A program made the translations under genes and the position numbers. Source: Roseibium porphyridii (GTDB lineage: Bacteria; Pseudomonadota; Alphaproteobacteria; Rhizobiales; Stappiaceae). From it: a DNA stretch of 64,000 bases. This document shows, in pieces, positions 56,100 through 64,000 of the stretch (positions within the stretch are counted from its first letter, which is position 1; every line of letters begins with the position of its first letter). The notes below the pieces were generated by a model, which made no database searches, was not told the origin of the DNA, and saw nothing but the letters and a program-made list of their open reading frames with translations. Location of the stretch: the NCBI RefSeq assembly GCF_026191725.2, contig NZ_CP120863.1, forward strand, positions 1,964,001 to 2,028,000, given 5' to 3'.

Positions 56100-57253
56100 T
56101 GCAGAACCGGTTGCGAGCTGCCTTTTACCGGGGCGGAACTTCCAAGGCAGTGGTGTTCAACGGTGCGGATCTGCCGACTGATCGTGCCCTTTGTGACCGG
56201 ATTTTTCTGCATGTACTTGGCAGTCCGGACGCGTATGGCCGCCAGCTCAACGGCATGGGCGGTGGTCTGTCATCGCTCTCCAAAGTTGTCATTGTCCGCC
56301 CTTCGGATCGCGACGATGCGGATGTCGACTATACCTTCGTTCAGATCGCCGTTGACGAAGCTCTGGCCGACTACGGATCGGCTTGCGGGAACATGGCGTC
56401 GTGTGTTGGCCCATTCGCCGTCGATGAGGGCATGGTCGAACTTGCGCCCGGGCAATCCGATGCTCTTGTACGCATCTACGACACCAACACCGATCGGTTG
56501 TATCATGCCCGTTTTCCCGTAGGGGACGGTAAGGCTGTCGAAGAGGGCGATGTTTCCATACCGGGTGTTTCAGGAACGGGAGCGCCGGTGGTGCTTGAGT
56601 TCTTGACGCCGGGAGGGGCGGCCACCGGAAAACTGCTTCCGAGCGGTCATGTCGTTGATCAGATCGAAGTGGCGGATATTGGTCCGGTCACGGTGTCTCT
56701 GATCGATGCAGCCAATGCAGTGGTCTATGTCCGCGCGGCGGATCTAGGCACATCTGCCTCAAAGTTGCCTGAACAACTTGATGCAGATGCCGGTCTGATG
56801 GCGCGCCTGGAGAATGTGCGTTGCGCGGGCGCTGTCGCCATGGGCATGGAAGGGTCTGTCAGCGAGGTCAAACGATCGACGCCGAAGGTGGCGATCCTCG
56901 GCGGCTCTTCTGAATTTACGTCTCTGGATGGCGCGAGGCATGGACCGGAAACGCATGACATCAACGTCCGGCTGATCTCGATGGGCAATTTCCATCGCGC
57001 GATTACACTGACGGGCGGCATGTGCACGGCTGTTGCCGCTCAGGTGCCGGGCTCGCTGGTTCAGGAACTTGCACAGATTGAGGGAAAAGATCTGAGAATA
57101 GGGACGCCATCCGGAGTTCTGACCGTGACAGCGGATGTGCGGACAGGTGCCTTCGGGCCCGAAGCGGTCACGGCCGGAACGTTTCGCACTCAAAGGCGTA
57201 TCATGGAAGGTGCGGTCCTTTACCCCGCAGCCTTGCTCGGGCAAGAGCCGTGA
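56099..57253 (+). CDS. PrpF-family aconitate isomerase
   Basis: A 384-residue protein of the PrpF family, a diaminopimelate-epimerase fold duplicated in one chain. Visible are MQNRLRAAFYRGGTSKAVVF at the start, YGSACGNMAS with the conserved catalytic cysteine in the first half, and the second-half ITLTGGMCTAVAA with its paired cysteine. PrpF isomerises 2-methyl-trans-aconitate (and trans-aconitate) to the cis form; relatives act on oxalomesaconate or methylitaconate. Coupling by TGATG overlap to acnD supports an aconitate-type substrate. The gene symbol is withheld because of this ambiguity. Confidence 0.87.
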   Translation: MQNRLRAAFYRGGTSKAVVFNGADLPTDRALCDRIFLHVLGSPDAYGRQLNGMGGGLSSLSKVVIVRPSDRDDADVDYTFVQIAVDEALADYGSACGNMASCVGPFAVDEGMVELAPGQSDALVRIYDTNTDRLYHARFPVGDGKAVEEGDVSIPGVSGTGAPVVLEFLTPGGAATGKLLPSGHVVDQIEVADIGPVTVSLIDAANAVVYVRAADLGTSASKLPEQLDADAGLMARLENVRCAGAVAMGMEGSVSEVKRSTPKVAILGGSSEFTSLDGARHGPETHDINVRLISMGNFHRAITLTGGMCTAVAAQVPGSLVQELAQIEGKDLRIGTPSGVLTVTADVRTGAFGPEAVTAGTFRTQRRIMEGAVLYPAALLGQEP

Positions 57254-57750
57254 GCGAGGCCCTGGCTTTTTTCGCAACGTGCGATCTGAACGATGCCTAT
57301 CCGGAGAAGGTAACTTTCGTTCAGTTGCCGTTCCGCGATTTCGCACGCAAACGCAGGTTTTCTGGCCGTATCAGGACGGCGGTCATGGTCGATGATACAA
57401 AGCTGGTTCAGGAGGCGTTGTTTTCTCAACCAGGCAACGGCGCCATCATCGTTCTGGATGGTGGCGGTTCCAACCGCACTGCGCTGCTTGGTGATCGGAT
57501 GGCGGAGCGGCTTATCCAAAATGACTGGGCGGGCATTATCGTAAACGGTGCGGTGAGAGACAGCCATCGTTTGGCCGATCTTGAGATCGGCGTCAAAGCC
57601 TTGGGAACAAGCCCTGTTCGTTCGGGAAAGACCGGCAAGGGCGCAATCGATGTACCTGTCGCGTTCGGCGGTGCTTTCTTTGAACCGGGGAAGTGCCTTT
57701 ACTGCGACGAAGACGGAGTTCTGATCTCTGACGAACCGCTTCAACTTTGA
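57250..57750 (+). CDS. RraA-like aldolase/regulator family protein
   Basis: A 166-residue protein of the RraA/HMG-aldolase family. Motifs include CDLNDAYPEKV, the substrate and metal-site VLDGGGSNRTALLGDRMAE and IIVNGAVRDSHRL, where the R and D match the pyruvate and Mg2+ binding residues. Members are either 4-hydroxy-4-methyl-2-oxoglutarate or oxaloacetate aldolases/decarboxylases or RNase E regulators. The GTG start overlaps the prpF stop (GTGA), so a catabolic role in the same pathway, such as oxaloacetate decarboxylation, is likely. Confidence 0.82.
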   Translation: MSEALAFFATCDLNDAYPEKVTFVQLPFRDFARKRRFSGRIRTAVMVDDTKLVQEALFSQPGNGAIIVLDGGGSNRTALLGDRMAERLIQNDWAGIIVNGAVRDSHRLADLEIGVKALGTSPVRSGKTGKGAIDVPVAFGGAFFEPGKCLYCDEDGVLISDEPLQL

Positions 57751-57826
57751 GATCCGAAGCAGGTCCGGATTTTATCTGGAGGGTGTCTTTCGCCGAAGAG
57801 CGGTTCAAATTTTTCTATTGTCGATT

Positions 57827-58867
57827 TCAGGGCTGCACCATGGCGTTCAGCCAGGCGCGGATGAATGTGCGACGCTTGAGCTGGTCAAGATAAACGAGCA
57901 GGCCCGGACCGAGACGGATGGGGCGGAAGGCAGCCTCACGCTGTAAGACCCCTGGATCAATCGCAGGCAAACCGGTCAATTCCTCGATCAGCTCACGGTT
58001 GGAACCCGATACCAGGAAATCTATGAACTGGCCGGACAGGTCCACATCCTGGGTGGTCTTTGGAATGAGTACCGTCCGTAACATGACGGTGGTAAAATCG
58101 TTGAACTGCAGGACATCGAGATCCGGGTTGTCTGGAAGGTGTGCCGCCGCGTAGCTACCAAGAACGTTATAGGCGAGCGCCAGTCGTCCGTCGGCAACGT
58201 CCCGGATCATCTGGTTTGAACAGCAATAAAGCTGCGCGTTCAATCTGCCCATCACCTCGGCCATTCGCCAGAGGGATTCAGACTGTCGGGAGTCTTGCGT
58301 GGCAAAAAGGTACCCAGCCCCGCTTTCCCTTATGTCATAAGTCCCGACCTTGCCGTTGAAGCGGTCCGGGTTCTCGCGCAGCAGCGCAATCAGTTCGTCC
58401 CGGTTGGTCGGCGTCGGCAATCCCTCAAATGCAGATTTGGAAAAGGCCAAGACTGCTGGTTCCTGGGTGAAGGCGAACAGACGATCTCGCCACTTGGCCC
58501 AGTCGGGCAGGGTGCTGGTTTCCGCTGACACGTGGCGTAAGGCAAAGCCGTCGTTGACGAGTTTAGTCTGCAGGTCCATTGCCGATGACATCGCAATGTC
58601 GAATTCCGCATTCTCTTCAAAAAGTGCCTTCATCAACTCGCTGCTGGAAGCGGTGACATAACGGATTTCAATGCCCGGGTTGCGTGCCTGATAAGCCTCG
58701 ATGAGCGGTGCGAAGATACTGAGGTCGCCCGTCGACAGAATGTTGAGTGTTGCCGTTCGGTTTTCGACCTCAAACAGGCGCTCCTCTTCGGCAACGAATG
58801 CGCTTGCCGTCGTGATCAGGGCGCAGAACGATGCGATCAGGCCAATGGTAAGGATATGGACGCGCAT
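57827..58867 (-). CDS. Periplasmic solute-binding protein in a two-component operon
   Basis: A 346-residue exported binding protein (signal peptide ending near ASA, residue 23) of the ABC-type extracellular solute-binding class, with LNILSTGDLSIFAPLIEAYQ and a C-terminal domain ending IPKTTQDVDLSGQFIDFLVSGS. A Cys-Cys pair (AQLYCCSNQM) is present. It overlaps the end of the sensor kinase gene by 31 nt and no ABC permease or ATPase follows. It probably binds a carboxylate and presents it to the kinase, forming a three-part sensing system. Ribosome site AGAGAGG precedes ATG. Confidence 0.8.
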   Translation of the reverse strand: MRVHILTIGLIASFCALITTASAFVAEEERLFEVENRTATLNILSTGDLSIFAPLIEAYQARNPGIEIRYVTASSSELMKALFEENAEFDIAMSSAMDLQTKLVNDGFALRHVSAETSTLPDWAKWRDRLFAFTQEPAVLAFSKSAFEGLPTPTNRDELIALLRENPDRFNGKVGTYDIRESGAGYLFATQDSRQSESLWRMAEVMGRLNAQLYCCSNQMIRDVADGRLALAYNVLGSYAAAHLPDNPDLDVLQFNDFTTVMLRTVLIPKTTQDVDLSGQFIDFLVSGSNRELIEELTGLPAIDPGVLQREAAFRPIRLGPGLLVYLDQLKRRTFIRAWLNAMVQP

Positions 58868-60222
58868 GTGCCTCTCTTTTCCGGGTTGTCAGACAGTTCC
58901 AGCGTGCCGCCATGAGCGCGCATGACTTCCTCGACAATGGTGAGCCCGAGGCCGGAGCCAATAATGTCGCGGACATTGTCACCTCTGCCGAAGCGCTCGG
59001 TCAGGTGTTTCCGGTCGCCGTCACCGAGACCACGGCCCTCGTCGATGACATCGACCCTGACACTTGATCCCGATTGCAGGATTTCCACCTTGATGACGCT
59101 GTCCTCCGGCGAGTATTTCACAGCGTTGTCCAGGAGATTTTGCAGCGCGTTCTGCAACAGGATCGGGTCACCTTCAACCGAGCCGATTGTGTCCGAACCA
59201 GAGCAGGTGATCCTTATATCCTTCAAGTCCGCAGTCGGACTGATTGACCTGATCACATCCTGAGCGAGCTCCTTCACATTGAGGCGTTCCTTCTCAAGAT
59301 TGTCGGACCGCAGCGCGACCATCGCATGATCAAGCAGCTGACCTGCAGAGCGCGAACTCTCGTCTGCAGCGCGTATGACTTCTCGCAGGATCTGTTTGTT
59401 TTCCGGTTTTCGGACGCTGCGCATGGCGATCTCTGATTGTGTTCTGACCGTTGCGAGCGGTGTGCGCACGTGATGTGCTGCTTCGGCGATGAAGTCTTCG
59501 GTTCTCGCCAGTGAGGCGCTGAGTCGGCCCATGAACGTATTGAGGGACTGTAGCAAGGGTACGAGCTCGGTCGGGGCCGACGTTTCGACCGGGCTCAAAT
59601 CCTGCGGGCCGCGGCGCGCAACCGACTGGGCAAGCCTGTTCAATGGCCGCATGGCATTGTTGGTCGCAAACCAGCTAAGTGCCCCTGAGAGAACGAAAAA
59701 TCCAATACCAGCCGCAGCCGCAGCAATCGAGATCTGCAGAGAAACAGCAGCAAGTCCCAGCCGGGTTTGAGCGACAAGCACCGTCAAAATGACTGTTTCA
59801 TCGCCCACGGTCAAACGTCTTGGCAGCGCTGCGATGCGCACTTCGTCCTCGCGGTAGATGGCTGTTGCAAAAACCGGATTGCCAGCGTCAAAAGTGGCAG
59901 AAGGTGCCGGCAAGTCATCGTATCCCGTGACGGTCAGATCGTCTGCGGTGATGCGGTAGAACACCCGTTCTTCAGCTATAGATCCAAGCATCGACAAGGC
60001 TGAATAAGGTACGTCGACCAGGATCTGGCCGCGTTCGGCGCGAACGGCCTCCGAAATTGCAGTTGCCGAGGCAATCAGGATGTTGTCCTGGGTGGTTTCA
60101 GCCGCCTGCTGGGCGAGCGCACGTACCGTGAAATAGAGCGCAACCGACAGAATGGCCGCAACAAGCAGCAATTGAAGGAGAAGCCGCCGTCTGAGCGAGC
60201 CTTTAGTACGGACGGCTGTCAT
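58837..60222 (-). CDS. tctE: Sensor histidine kinase, TctE-like
   Basis: A 461-residue membrane kinase. TM1 at about residues 12-36, a periplasmic sensor of about 120 residues, TM2 at about 160-185, a HAMP-like linker, then the DHp helix with phospho-accepting H251 in AEAAHHVRTPLATVR, the N-box QNLLDNAVKYSPE and G-boxes DEGRGLGDGD and GSGLGLTIV. TctE kinases control tripartite tricarboxylate transporter genes, which start 780 nt away in the opposite direction. The stop of the regulator gene overlaps its start by 4 nt. Confidence 0.9.
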   Translation of the reverse strand: MTAVRTKGSLRRRLLLQLLLVAAILSVALYFTVRALAQQAAETTQDNILIASATAISEAVRAERGQILVDVPYSALSMLGSIAEERVFYRITADDLTVTGYDDLPAPSATFDAGNPVFATAIYREDEVRIAALPRRLTVGDETVILTVLVAQTRLGLAAVSLQISIAAAAAGIGFFVLSGALSWFATNNAMRPLNRLAQSVARRGPQDLSPVETSAPTELVPLLQSLNTFMGRLSASLARTEDFIAEAAHHVRTPLATVRTQSEIAMRSVRKPENKQILREVIRAADESSRSAGQLLDHAMVALRSDNLEKERLNVKELAQDVIRSISPTADLKDIRITCSGSDTIGSVEGDPILLQNALQNLLDNAVKYSPEDSVIKVEILQSGSSVRVDVIDEGRGLGDGDRKHLTERFGRGDNVRDIIGSGLGLTIVEEVMRAHGGTLELSDNPEKRGTCASISLPLA

Positions 60223-60884
60223 GAGGCCGTCATCCTGTAGCCAACACCGCGCACAGTTTCGATCTTGACGCGCCCTCCCTGAAGCTTCTTGCGGACGCGC
60301 CCCACATAGACCTCAATCGCATTTTCAGAAACGTCTTCGTCGTAGGAGAACAGGCGGTCGACCAGGTGTGACTTTGAAAAGATCATGTCGGGTGCCGAGA
60401 AAAAGACTTCGAGCAGCCGCAGTTCCCGGTTCCTGAGGTCGGAGACGTTTCCGGCAACCGCAACGGTTCCTGCAAGCGGATCAAACACAACATCCTGGAA
60501 GGTTTTCTGGTTGCGCGATGCGCCTTGTCTTCGACGAAGCACGGCCCTGCAACGGGCCTCGAGTTCGGAAAAGTCGAAGGGTTTGGTGATGTAGTCGTCG
60601 GCACCCAGGTCGAGCATCCGGACGCGGTCCGATACTTCAGAACGCGCCGTCAGAACGATAACAGGAGTGTCATTGTCGCCTGTGCGATGCCTTTCCAGGA
60701 ACGTGCGTCCATCCCCGTCGGGCAGCATGATATCAAGCAGAATGAGCTCATAACCGGTGCTGGCCAAACAGGCGGCGGCCGTTTCCAGATCAGGTGCATG
60801 ATCAACGACATGACCGTCGAGGCTCAGCCGTTCGACAATGGCCTTAGCCAGTTTCTCATTGTCCTCGATCAGTAGGAAGCGCAT
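60219..60884 (-). CDS. tctD: OmpR-family response regulator, TctD-like
   Basis: A 221-residue regulator: a receiver domain with phospho-accepting D51 in LILLDIMLPDGDGR and lysine in DYITKPFDF, and a C-terminal winged helix (LRNRELRLLEVFFSAPDMIF, NAIEVYVGRVRKKL, IETVRGVGYRM). It is first in the operon with the kinase and binding protein and diverges from tctC across 117 nt, where a TGACAGG palindrome is a good candidate for its binding site. Confidence 0.92.
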   Translation of the reverse strand: MRFLLIEDNEKLAKAIVERLSLDGHVVDHAPDLETAAACLASTGYELILLDIMLPDGDGRTFLERHRTGDNDTPVIVLTARSEVSDRVRMLDLGADDYITKPFDFSELEARCRAVLRRRQGASRNQKTFQDVVFDPLAGTVAVAGNVSDLRNRELRLLEVFFSAPDMIFSKSHLVDRLFSYDEDVSENAIEVYVGRVRKKLQGGRVKIETVRGVGYRMTAS

Positions 60885-60920
60885 GCCAATTTAGCCGTTT
60901 GTCGTTGTTTTTTGGTAGCG

Positions 60921-60956
60921 TGACAGGTTCCTGTCAGCTTTCCCAATACTTTTAAT
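60921..60956 (+). promoter_or_regulatory. Palindromic operator and promoter between tctD and tctC
   Basis: TGACAGG-TT-CCTGTCA is a perfect 16-bp inverted repeat (60921-60936). A -10-like TTTAAT lies at 60951-60956, so the palindrome covers the -35 position of tctC. This is the layout of an activator site of a response regulator; TctD is the obvious candidate. Confidence 0.6.
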
Positions 60957-61001
60957 GTTTGCAAGGGGCTCGTTAAGCCCCAGCGTGTCTGGGAGGAAAA
61001 T

Positions 61002-61982
61002 ATGACACTTTTGAAAATGACCCGTCGGGTCGTTCTGGCTGCTGCTGCAGTCTCTTTTTCATTTGCAACCCCGTCCTTTGCAGAACCGGCTGTCGATAGC
61101 ATCCACTTCCTGATTCCAGGCGGTGCAGGTGGTGGCTGGGATGGCACAGCACGCGGCACCGGTGAAGCGCTAACGAAGGCAGGCCTAGTCGGCACGGCAT
61201 CTTACGAGAACATGTCCGGCGGCGGTGGCGGCAAGGCCATCGGCTTCCTGATTGAAAACGCGGACAGCAACCATGGCACGCTCATGGTCAACTCCACGCC
61301 GATCGTGATCCGCTCGCTGACCGGTGTGTTCCCGCAGAACTTCCGTGATCTGACTCTGGTTGCCGGCACAATCGGTGACTATGCGGCTCTCGTGGTGCCT
61401 GCCGACGGCGATATCAAGGACGTCAACGGTCTGATCGAAGCCTTCAAGGCGGATCCTGCCGGGACCGCGATTGGTGGAGGTTCTGTGCCGGGCGGCATGG
61501 ACCATCTGGTTGCGGCAATGGTGTTCCAGGCAGCCGGTGCTGATCCAGTCGCGATGAAATACGTGCCTTATGACGGTGGCGGCAAGACCATGGCTGGTCT
61601 GCTTTCCGGTGAAGTTCAGGCCGTTTCCACCGGCTTCTCAGAAGCCGTTGAATTGGCCAAGGCAGGTGAAGTGCGCATCATCGGTGTAACTGCACCTGAA
61701 CGCGTCGACGCCTATGCAGATGCCCCGACCATGGTCGAGCAGGGCAATGACACGACCTTCGTCAACTGGCGCGGTTTCTTCGCTGCACCTGGTCTTCCGG
61801 CGGACAAACTGGCCGCTTACCAGGATGCCATTGCGAAGATGTACGAAACCGATGAGTGGGAAGAAGTTCGGGCTCGCAACGGTTGGGTGAACATCCACAA
61901 TCCGGGCGACGACTTCCGCTCTTTCCTTGAAGAGCAGGAAAAGTCCATCGGCGATCTGATGAAGAAGCTCGGCTTCCTCTGA
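61002..61982 (+). CDS. tctC: Tripartite tricarboxylate transporter substrate-binding protein TctC
   Basis: A 326-residue Bug-family binding protein with a signal peptide cut at SFA-EPAVD. It has the family motifs IHFLIPGGAGGGWDGTARGT, GGGSVPGGMDHLVAAMVFQAAG and YVPYDGGGKTMAGLLSGEV, which make up the carboxylate-binding pocket. It delivers the substrate to TctAB. GGAGG precedes the ATG. A 12-bp hairpin after its stop separates it from tctB and may keep its mRNA stable, so that the binding protein is made in excess. Confidence 0.93.
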   Translation: MTLLKMTRRVVLAAAAVSFSFATPSFAEPAVDSIHFLIPGGAGGGWDGTARGTGEALTKAGLVGTASYENMSGGGGGKAIGFLIENADSNHGTLMVNSTPIVIRSLTGVFPQNFRDLTLVAGTIGDYAALVVPADGDIKDVNGLIEAFKADPAGTAIGGGSVPGGMDHLVAAMVFQAAGADPVAMKYVPYDGGGKTMAGLLSGEVQAVSTGFSEAVELAKAGEVRIIGVTAPERVDAYADAPTMVEQGNDTTFVNWRGFFAAPGLPADKLAAYQDAIAKMYETDEWEEVRARNGWVNIHNPGDDFRSFLEEQEKSIGDLMKKLGFL

Positions 61983-62009
61983 TCGACGTTCAGCAGAGCT
62001 GAAACGCAA

Positions 62010-62037
62010 GGCACGTCCGGGACTTCCCGGACGTGCC
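62010..62037 (+). other. Intercistronic 12-bp hairpin after tctC
   Basis: GGCACGTCCGGG pairs perfectly with CCCGGACGTGCC around a 4-nt loop, 27 nt after the tctC stop and 28 nt before tctB. No T-run follows. Such elements protect the 3' end of binding-protein mRNAs against exonucleases. Confidence 0.7.
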
Positions 62038-62065
62038 GCCCAATCCAAAAAATGTGGGGGGAACG

Positions 62066-62557
62066 ATGGCGCTTGATCGCTGGCTAGCACTGGTCATCTT
62101 GTTGATCTGTCTGGCTTATGGCTATGCAGCTTATTTCACCATGGACGCGCTTTTGCCGCCGATCATGCAACGCAGCCCAATTTGGCCCTCAAGCTTTCCC
62201 AAAGTCTTGGCCATTGGCGGAATTCTTCTGTCGCTGAGCATCTTGCTCGGTCTGGAAAAATCCCCCGACAAGAAGGACGCTGCAGACATCAATCTGTCGC
62301 GTCTACATGAATACAAGGTCGGCCAGGCGCTTCTCCTGTTGGGCTTGATGGTTGCCTATGCGTTGCTGCTGCGGCCGCTTGGGTTCCTAACCTCCACTTT
62401 TCTTTTTCTCACGGTTGGCAGCTTCATTCTCGGTGAGCGCCGCTATGTCATGATGATCGTTGTCGCGGCTATTGCTGCCGGTACGGTCTGGTACCTTGTG
62501 GACGTGGTGCTGGGCATCTTCTTAAGTCCATTCCCGTCTTTTCTGATTGGAGGCTGA
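62066..62557 (+). CDS. tctB: Tripartite tricarboxylate transporter small membrane subunit TctB
   Basis: A 163-residue protein with four TM helices and the family pattern SPIWPSSFPKVLAIGGILLS in the first loop and LGFLTSTFLFLTVGSFILGER in the third helix. It forms the membrane part with TctA. ATG 62066 is preceded by a G-rich ribosome site (GGGGGGAAC); a start at 62033 is less likely. Confidence 0.92.
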   Translation: MALDRWLALVILLICLAYGYAAYFTMDALLPPIMQRSPIWPSSFPKVLAIGGILLSLSILLGLEKSPDKKDAADINLSRLHEYKVGQALLLLGLMVAYALLLRPLGFLTSTFLFLTVGSFILGERRYVMMIVVAAIAAGTVWYLVDVVLGIFLSPFPSFLIGG

Positions 62558-62558
62558 G

Positions 62559-64000
62559 ATGCTCGAAGGACTTCTGACGGGCCTCGCAACGGCCTTCACA
62601 TTCACAAACATCATGATGGTTGTAGGCGGCTGTCTGATCGGTACGTTCATCGGCATGCTGCCCGGGCTTGGCCCGATGTCGATCATTGCCATCATGATCC
62701 CGGTCGCGATCACAATCGGTGACCCGTCAGCTGCACTGATTCTGCTTGCTGGCGTTTATTATGGTGCGGTTTTTGGTGGTTCGACGTCTTCGATCCTGAT
62801 CAATGCTCCAGGCGTCGCTTCGACTGTTGCTACTTCCTTCGACGGCTATCCGCTGGCACGTAAGGGGCAGGCCGGGAAGGCCTTGACGGTTGCCGCGATC
62901 TCCTCGTTTGCGGGGGGCACCATCGGTGCGATCCTGCTGATGGTGTTTGCTCCGGCGCTGGCCTCCGTCGCGCTGCTGTTTCATTCGTCTGAATATTTTG
63001 CACTGATGGTTGTCGGGTTGTCAGCGATTGCCGCATTTGCCGGCACCGGACAAGTCGGCAAGGCGCTGCTGATGACGTTCCTTGGACTGATGATGGCAAC
63101 GGTTGGCGAAGGCGTTCTTTTCAATATGCCGCGCTTCACCATGGGCGTCATGGATCTCCAGTCCGGCTTTGGCTTCATCACGCTTGCCATGGCGATGTTC
63201 GCGCTCCCTGAAGCCATTTTCCTTGTGCTTGACCCTGCGCGCTCAAAAACCGGCGACGGCAGTGATGGTGGCAAGATCAAGAACTTGCGGATTACCAAGG
63301 ACGAAGCGCGCAAGATCACACCGGTGATCGGCCGGCAGTCGCTCCAGGGTTTCTTTATCGGTGTTCTGCCCGGCGCAGGGGCGACGATTGCCTCTTTCCT
63401 TGGGTATGCGGTTGAGCGCAACATCGCGAACAAGGAAGAGCAGGAAGAGTTCGGCAAAGGTTCAGTGAAAGGCATTGCTGCTCCTGAAAGCGCCAACAAT
63501 GCCGCCTGCACCGGTTCATTTGTTCCTCTGCTGACACTGGGCATCCCCGGTTCAGGAACAACTGCAATTCTGCTGGGGGCGTTGATCGCGCTTAATGTCA
63601 GTCCAGGTCCGCGCCTGATGGTTGATGAGCCTCAGATTTTCTGGGCCGTCATCATCTCAATGTATCTTGGCAATCTGGTTCTTCTGATCCTCAATCTGCC
63701 GCTGATCCCTTACATCGCAAAGGTTCTGGCGGTTCCGCGCAACTATCTCATCCCGTTCATCCTGTTCTTCACATTGATGGGCGCCTATATCGGCCAGAAC
63801 AACGCCACGGAGCTTCTTCTCCTTGTCGGTTTCGGGATTTGTGCAACGCTGTTCCGCTTTGCAGACTATCCATTGGCTCCCTTGCTGATCGGGTTCATTC
63901 TTGGGCCTTTGCTTGAGAATAACTTCTCCCGTGCCATGCAGCTTTACGACGGTGTCGGATTTATCTGGGAACGGCCGATGACGCTCGGGTTGCTGATCCT
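62559..64000 (+). CDS. tctA: Tripartite tricarboxylate transporter large membrane subunit TctA, 3' end missing
   Basis: The frame is open from ATG 62559 to the window end (480 codons of about 500). It is a membrane protein with about 11-12 TM helices and the two TctA signatures: IGMLPGLGPMSIIAIMIP early, and FIGVLPGAGATIASFLGYAVE with PESANNAACTGSFVPLLTLG in the second half, both typical of the duplicated substrate path. It starts 1 nt after the tctB stop, with AGG in the overlap, so the two subunits are coupled. It imports a tri- or dicarboxylate using the ion gradient. Confidence 0.95.
   Translation, partial: MLEGLLTGLATAFTFTNIMMVVGGCLIGTFIGMLPGLGPMSIIAIMIPVAITIGDPSAALILLAGVYYGAVFGGSTSSILINAPGVASTVATSFDGYPLARKGQAGKALTVAAISSFAGGTIGAILLMVFAPALASVALLFHSSEYFALMVVGLSAIAAFAGTGQVGKALLMTFLGLMMATVGEGVLFNMPRFTMGVMDLQSGFGFITLAMAMFALPEAIFLVLDPARSKTGDGSDGGKIKNLRITKDEARKITPVIGRQSLQGFFIGVLPGAGATIASFLGYAVERNIANKEEQEEFGKGSVKGIAAPESANNAACTGSFVPLLTLGIPGSGTTAILLGALIALNVSPGPRLMVDEPQIFWAVIISMYLGNLVLLILNLPLIPYIAKVLAVPRNYLIPFILFFTLMGAYIGQNNATELLLLVGFGICATLFRFADYPLAPLLIGFILGPLLENNFSRAMQLYDGVGFIWERPMTLGLLI

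Noticed and set aside
60885..61001. Riboswitch in the tctC leader
   Set aside because: The intergenic region is short and is explained by the palindrome and promoter; no known aptamer fold is seen.

Overview
The window looks like chromosomal DNA of an alphaproteobacterium of the order Hyphomicrobiales, most likely a marine Stappiaceae (Roseibium/Labrenzia-like) genome. The order follows from gene content and synteny that I recognise: yqeY-dnaG-rpoD in a row, an LsrB/VtlR-type LysR regulator beside trxB, an ELM1-family protein, DUF992 and DUF930 proteins, and a Tat-exported MsrP. The family-level placement is inference only. I saw no insertion sequence, prophage, integrase or CRISPR array. Gene density is normal, and most stretches without genes are AT-rich promoter regions.

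Layout. 1-1530: 5' part of an exported caspase-like protein with a peptidoglycan-binding module, reading leftwards out of the window. 1816-3015: aspartate aminotransferase. 3081-7310: a leftward four-gene membrane-glycan cluster (GT2 glycosyltransferase, multi-TM GT-C-like protein, methyltransferase, flippase-like protein). 7338-9168: small exported proteins and structured non-coding DNA. 9169-12385: an EF-G paralogue lacking the usual catalytic His, then msrP. 12887-16536: lsrB/vtlR, trxB, an ELM1 protein and a divergent Lrp-type regulator. 16554-24125: greA, carB and carA, with an XRE and a MerR regulator between the two car genes. 24360-29469: yqeY, dnaG, rpoD. 29615-30841: a TonB-like DUF930 protein with 25 perfect copies of a hexanucleotide.

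30857-32396 holds a PAAR-M91 metallopeptidase (a probable type VI secretion effector) overlapped by a gene for an exported protein that could be its immunity partner. 32553-34028 is an MFS transporter. 34102-36524 is the most unusual part: kptA (tRNA 2'-phosphotransferase), a slipin, and a structured non-coding RNA made of two abutting degenerate tRNA-like units and three tandem hairpins, headed by a near-perfect 24-bp palindrome. I read this as a candidate RNA-repair/RNA-stress locus without a visible RtcB.

36760-43758 carries two ArsR-controlled, cysteine-rich cassettes around a RoxA-like di-haem cytochrome. 44223-51345 carries two chemoreceptors, a GNAT, a SIMPL protein and an AI-2E family exporter, followed by a CAU-reading tRNA at 51585. 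51780-64000 is a coherent tri/dicarboxylate catabolic island: a PrpB-like lyase, an IclR regulator, AcnD, a PrpF-like isomerase and an RraA-like aldolase, then a TctDE-type two-component system with its own binding protein, then the tripartite transporter TctCBA (tctA runs off the right end). No methylcitrate synthase is present, so the pathway probably starts from an imported unsaturated or methyl-branched tricarboxylate.
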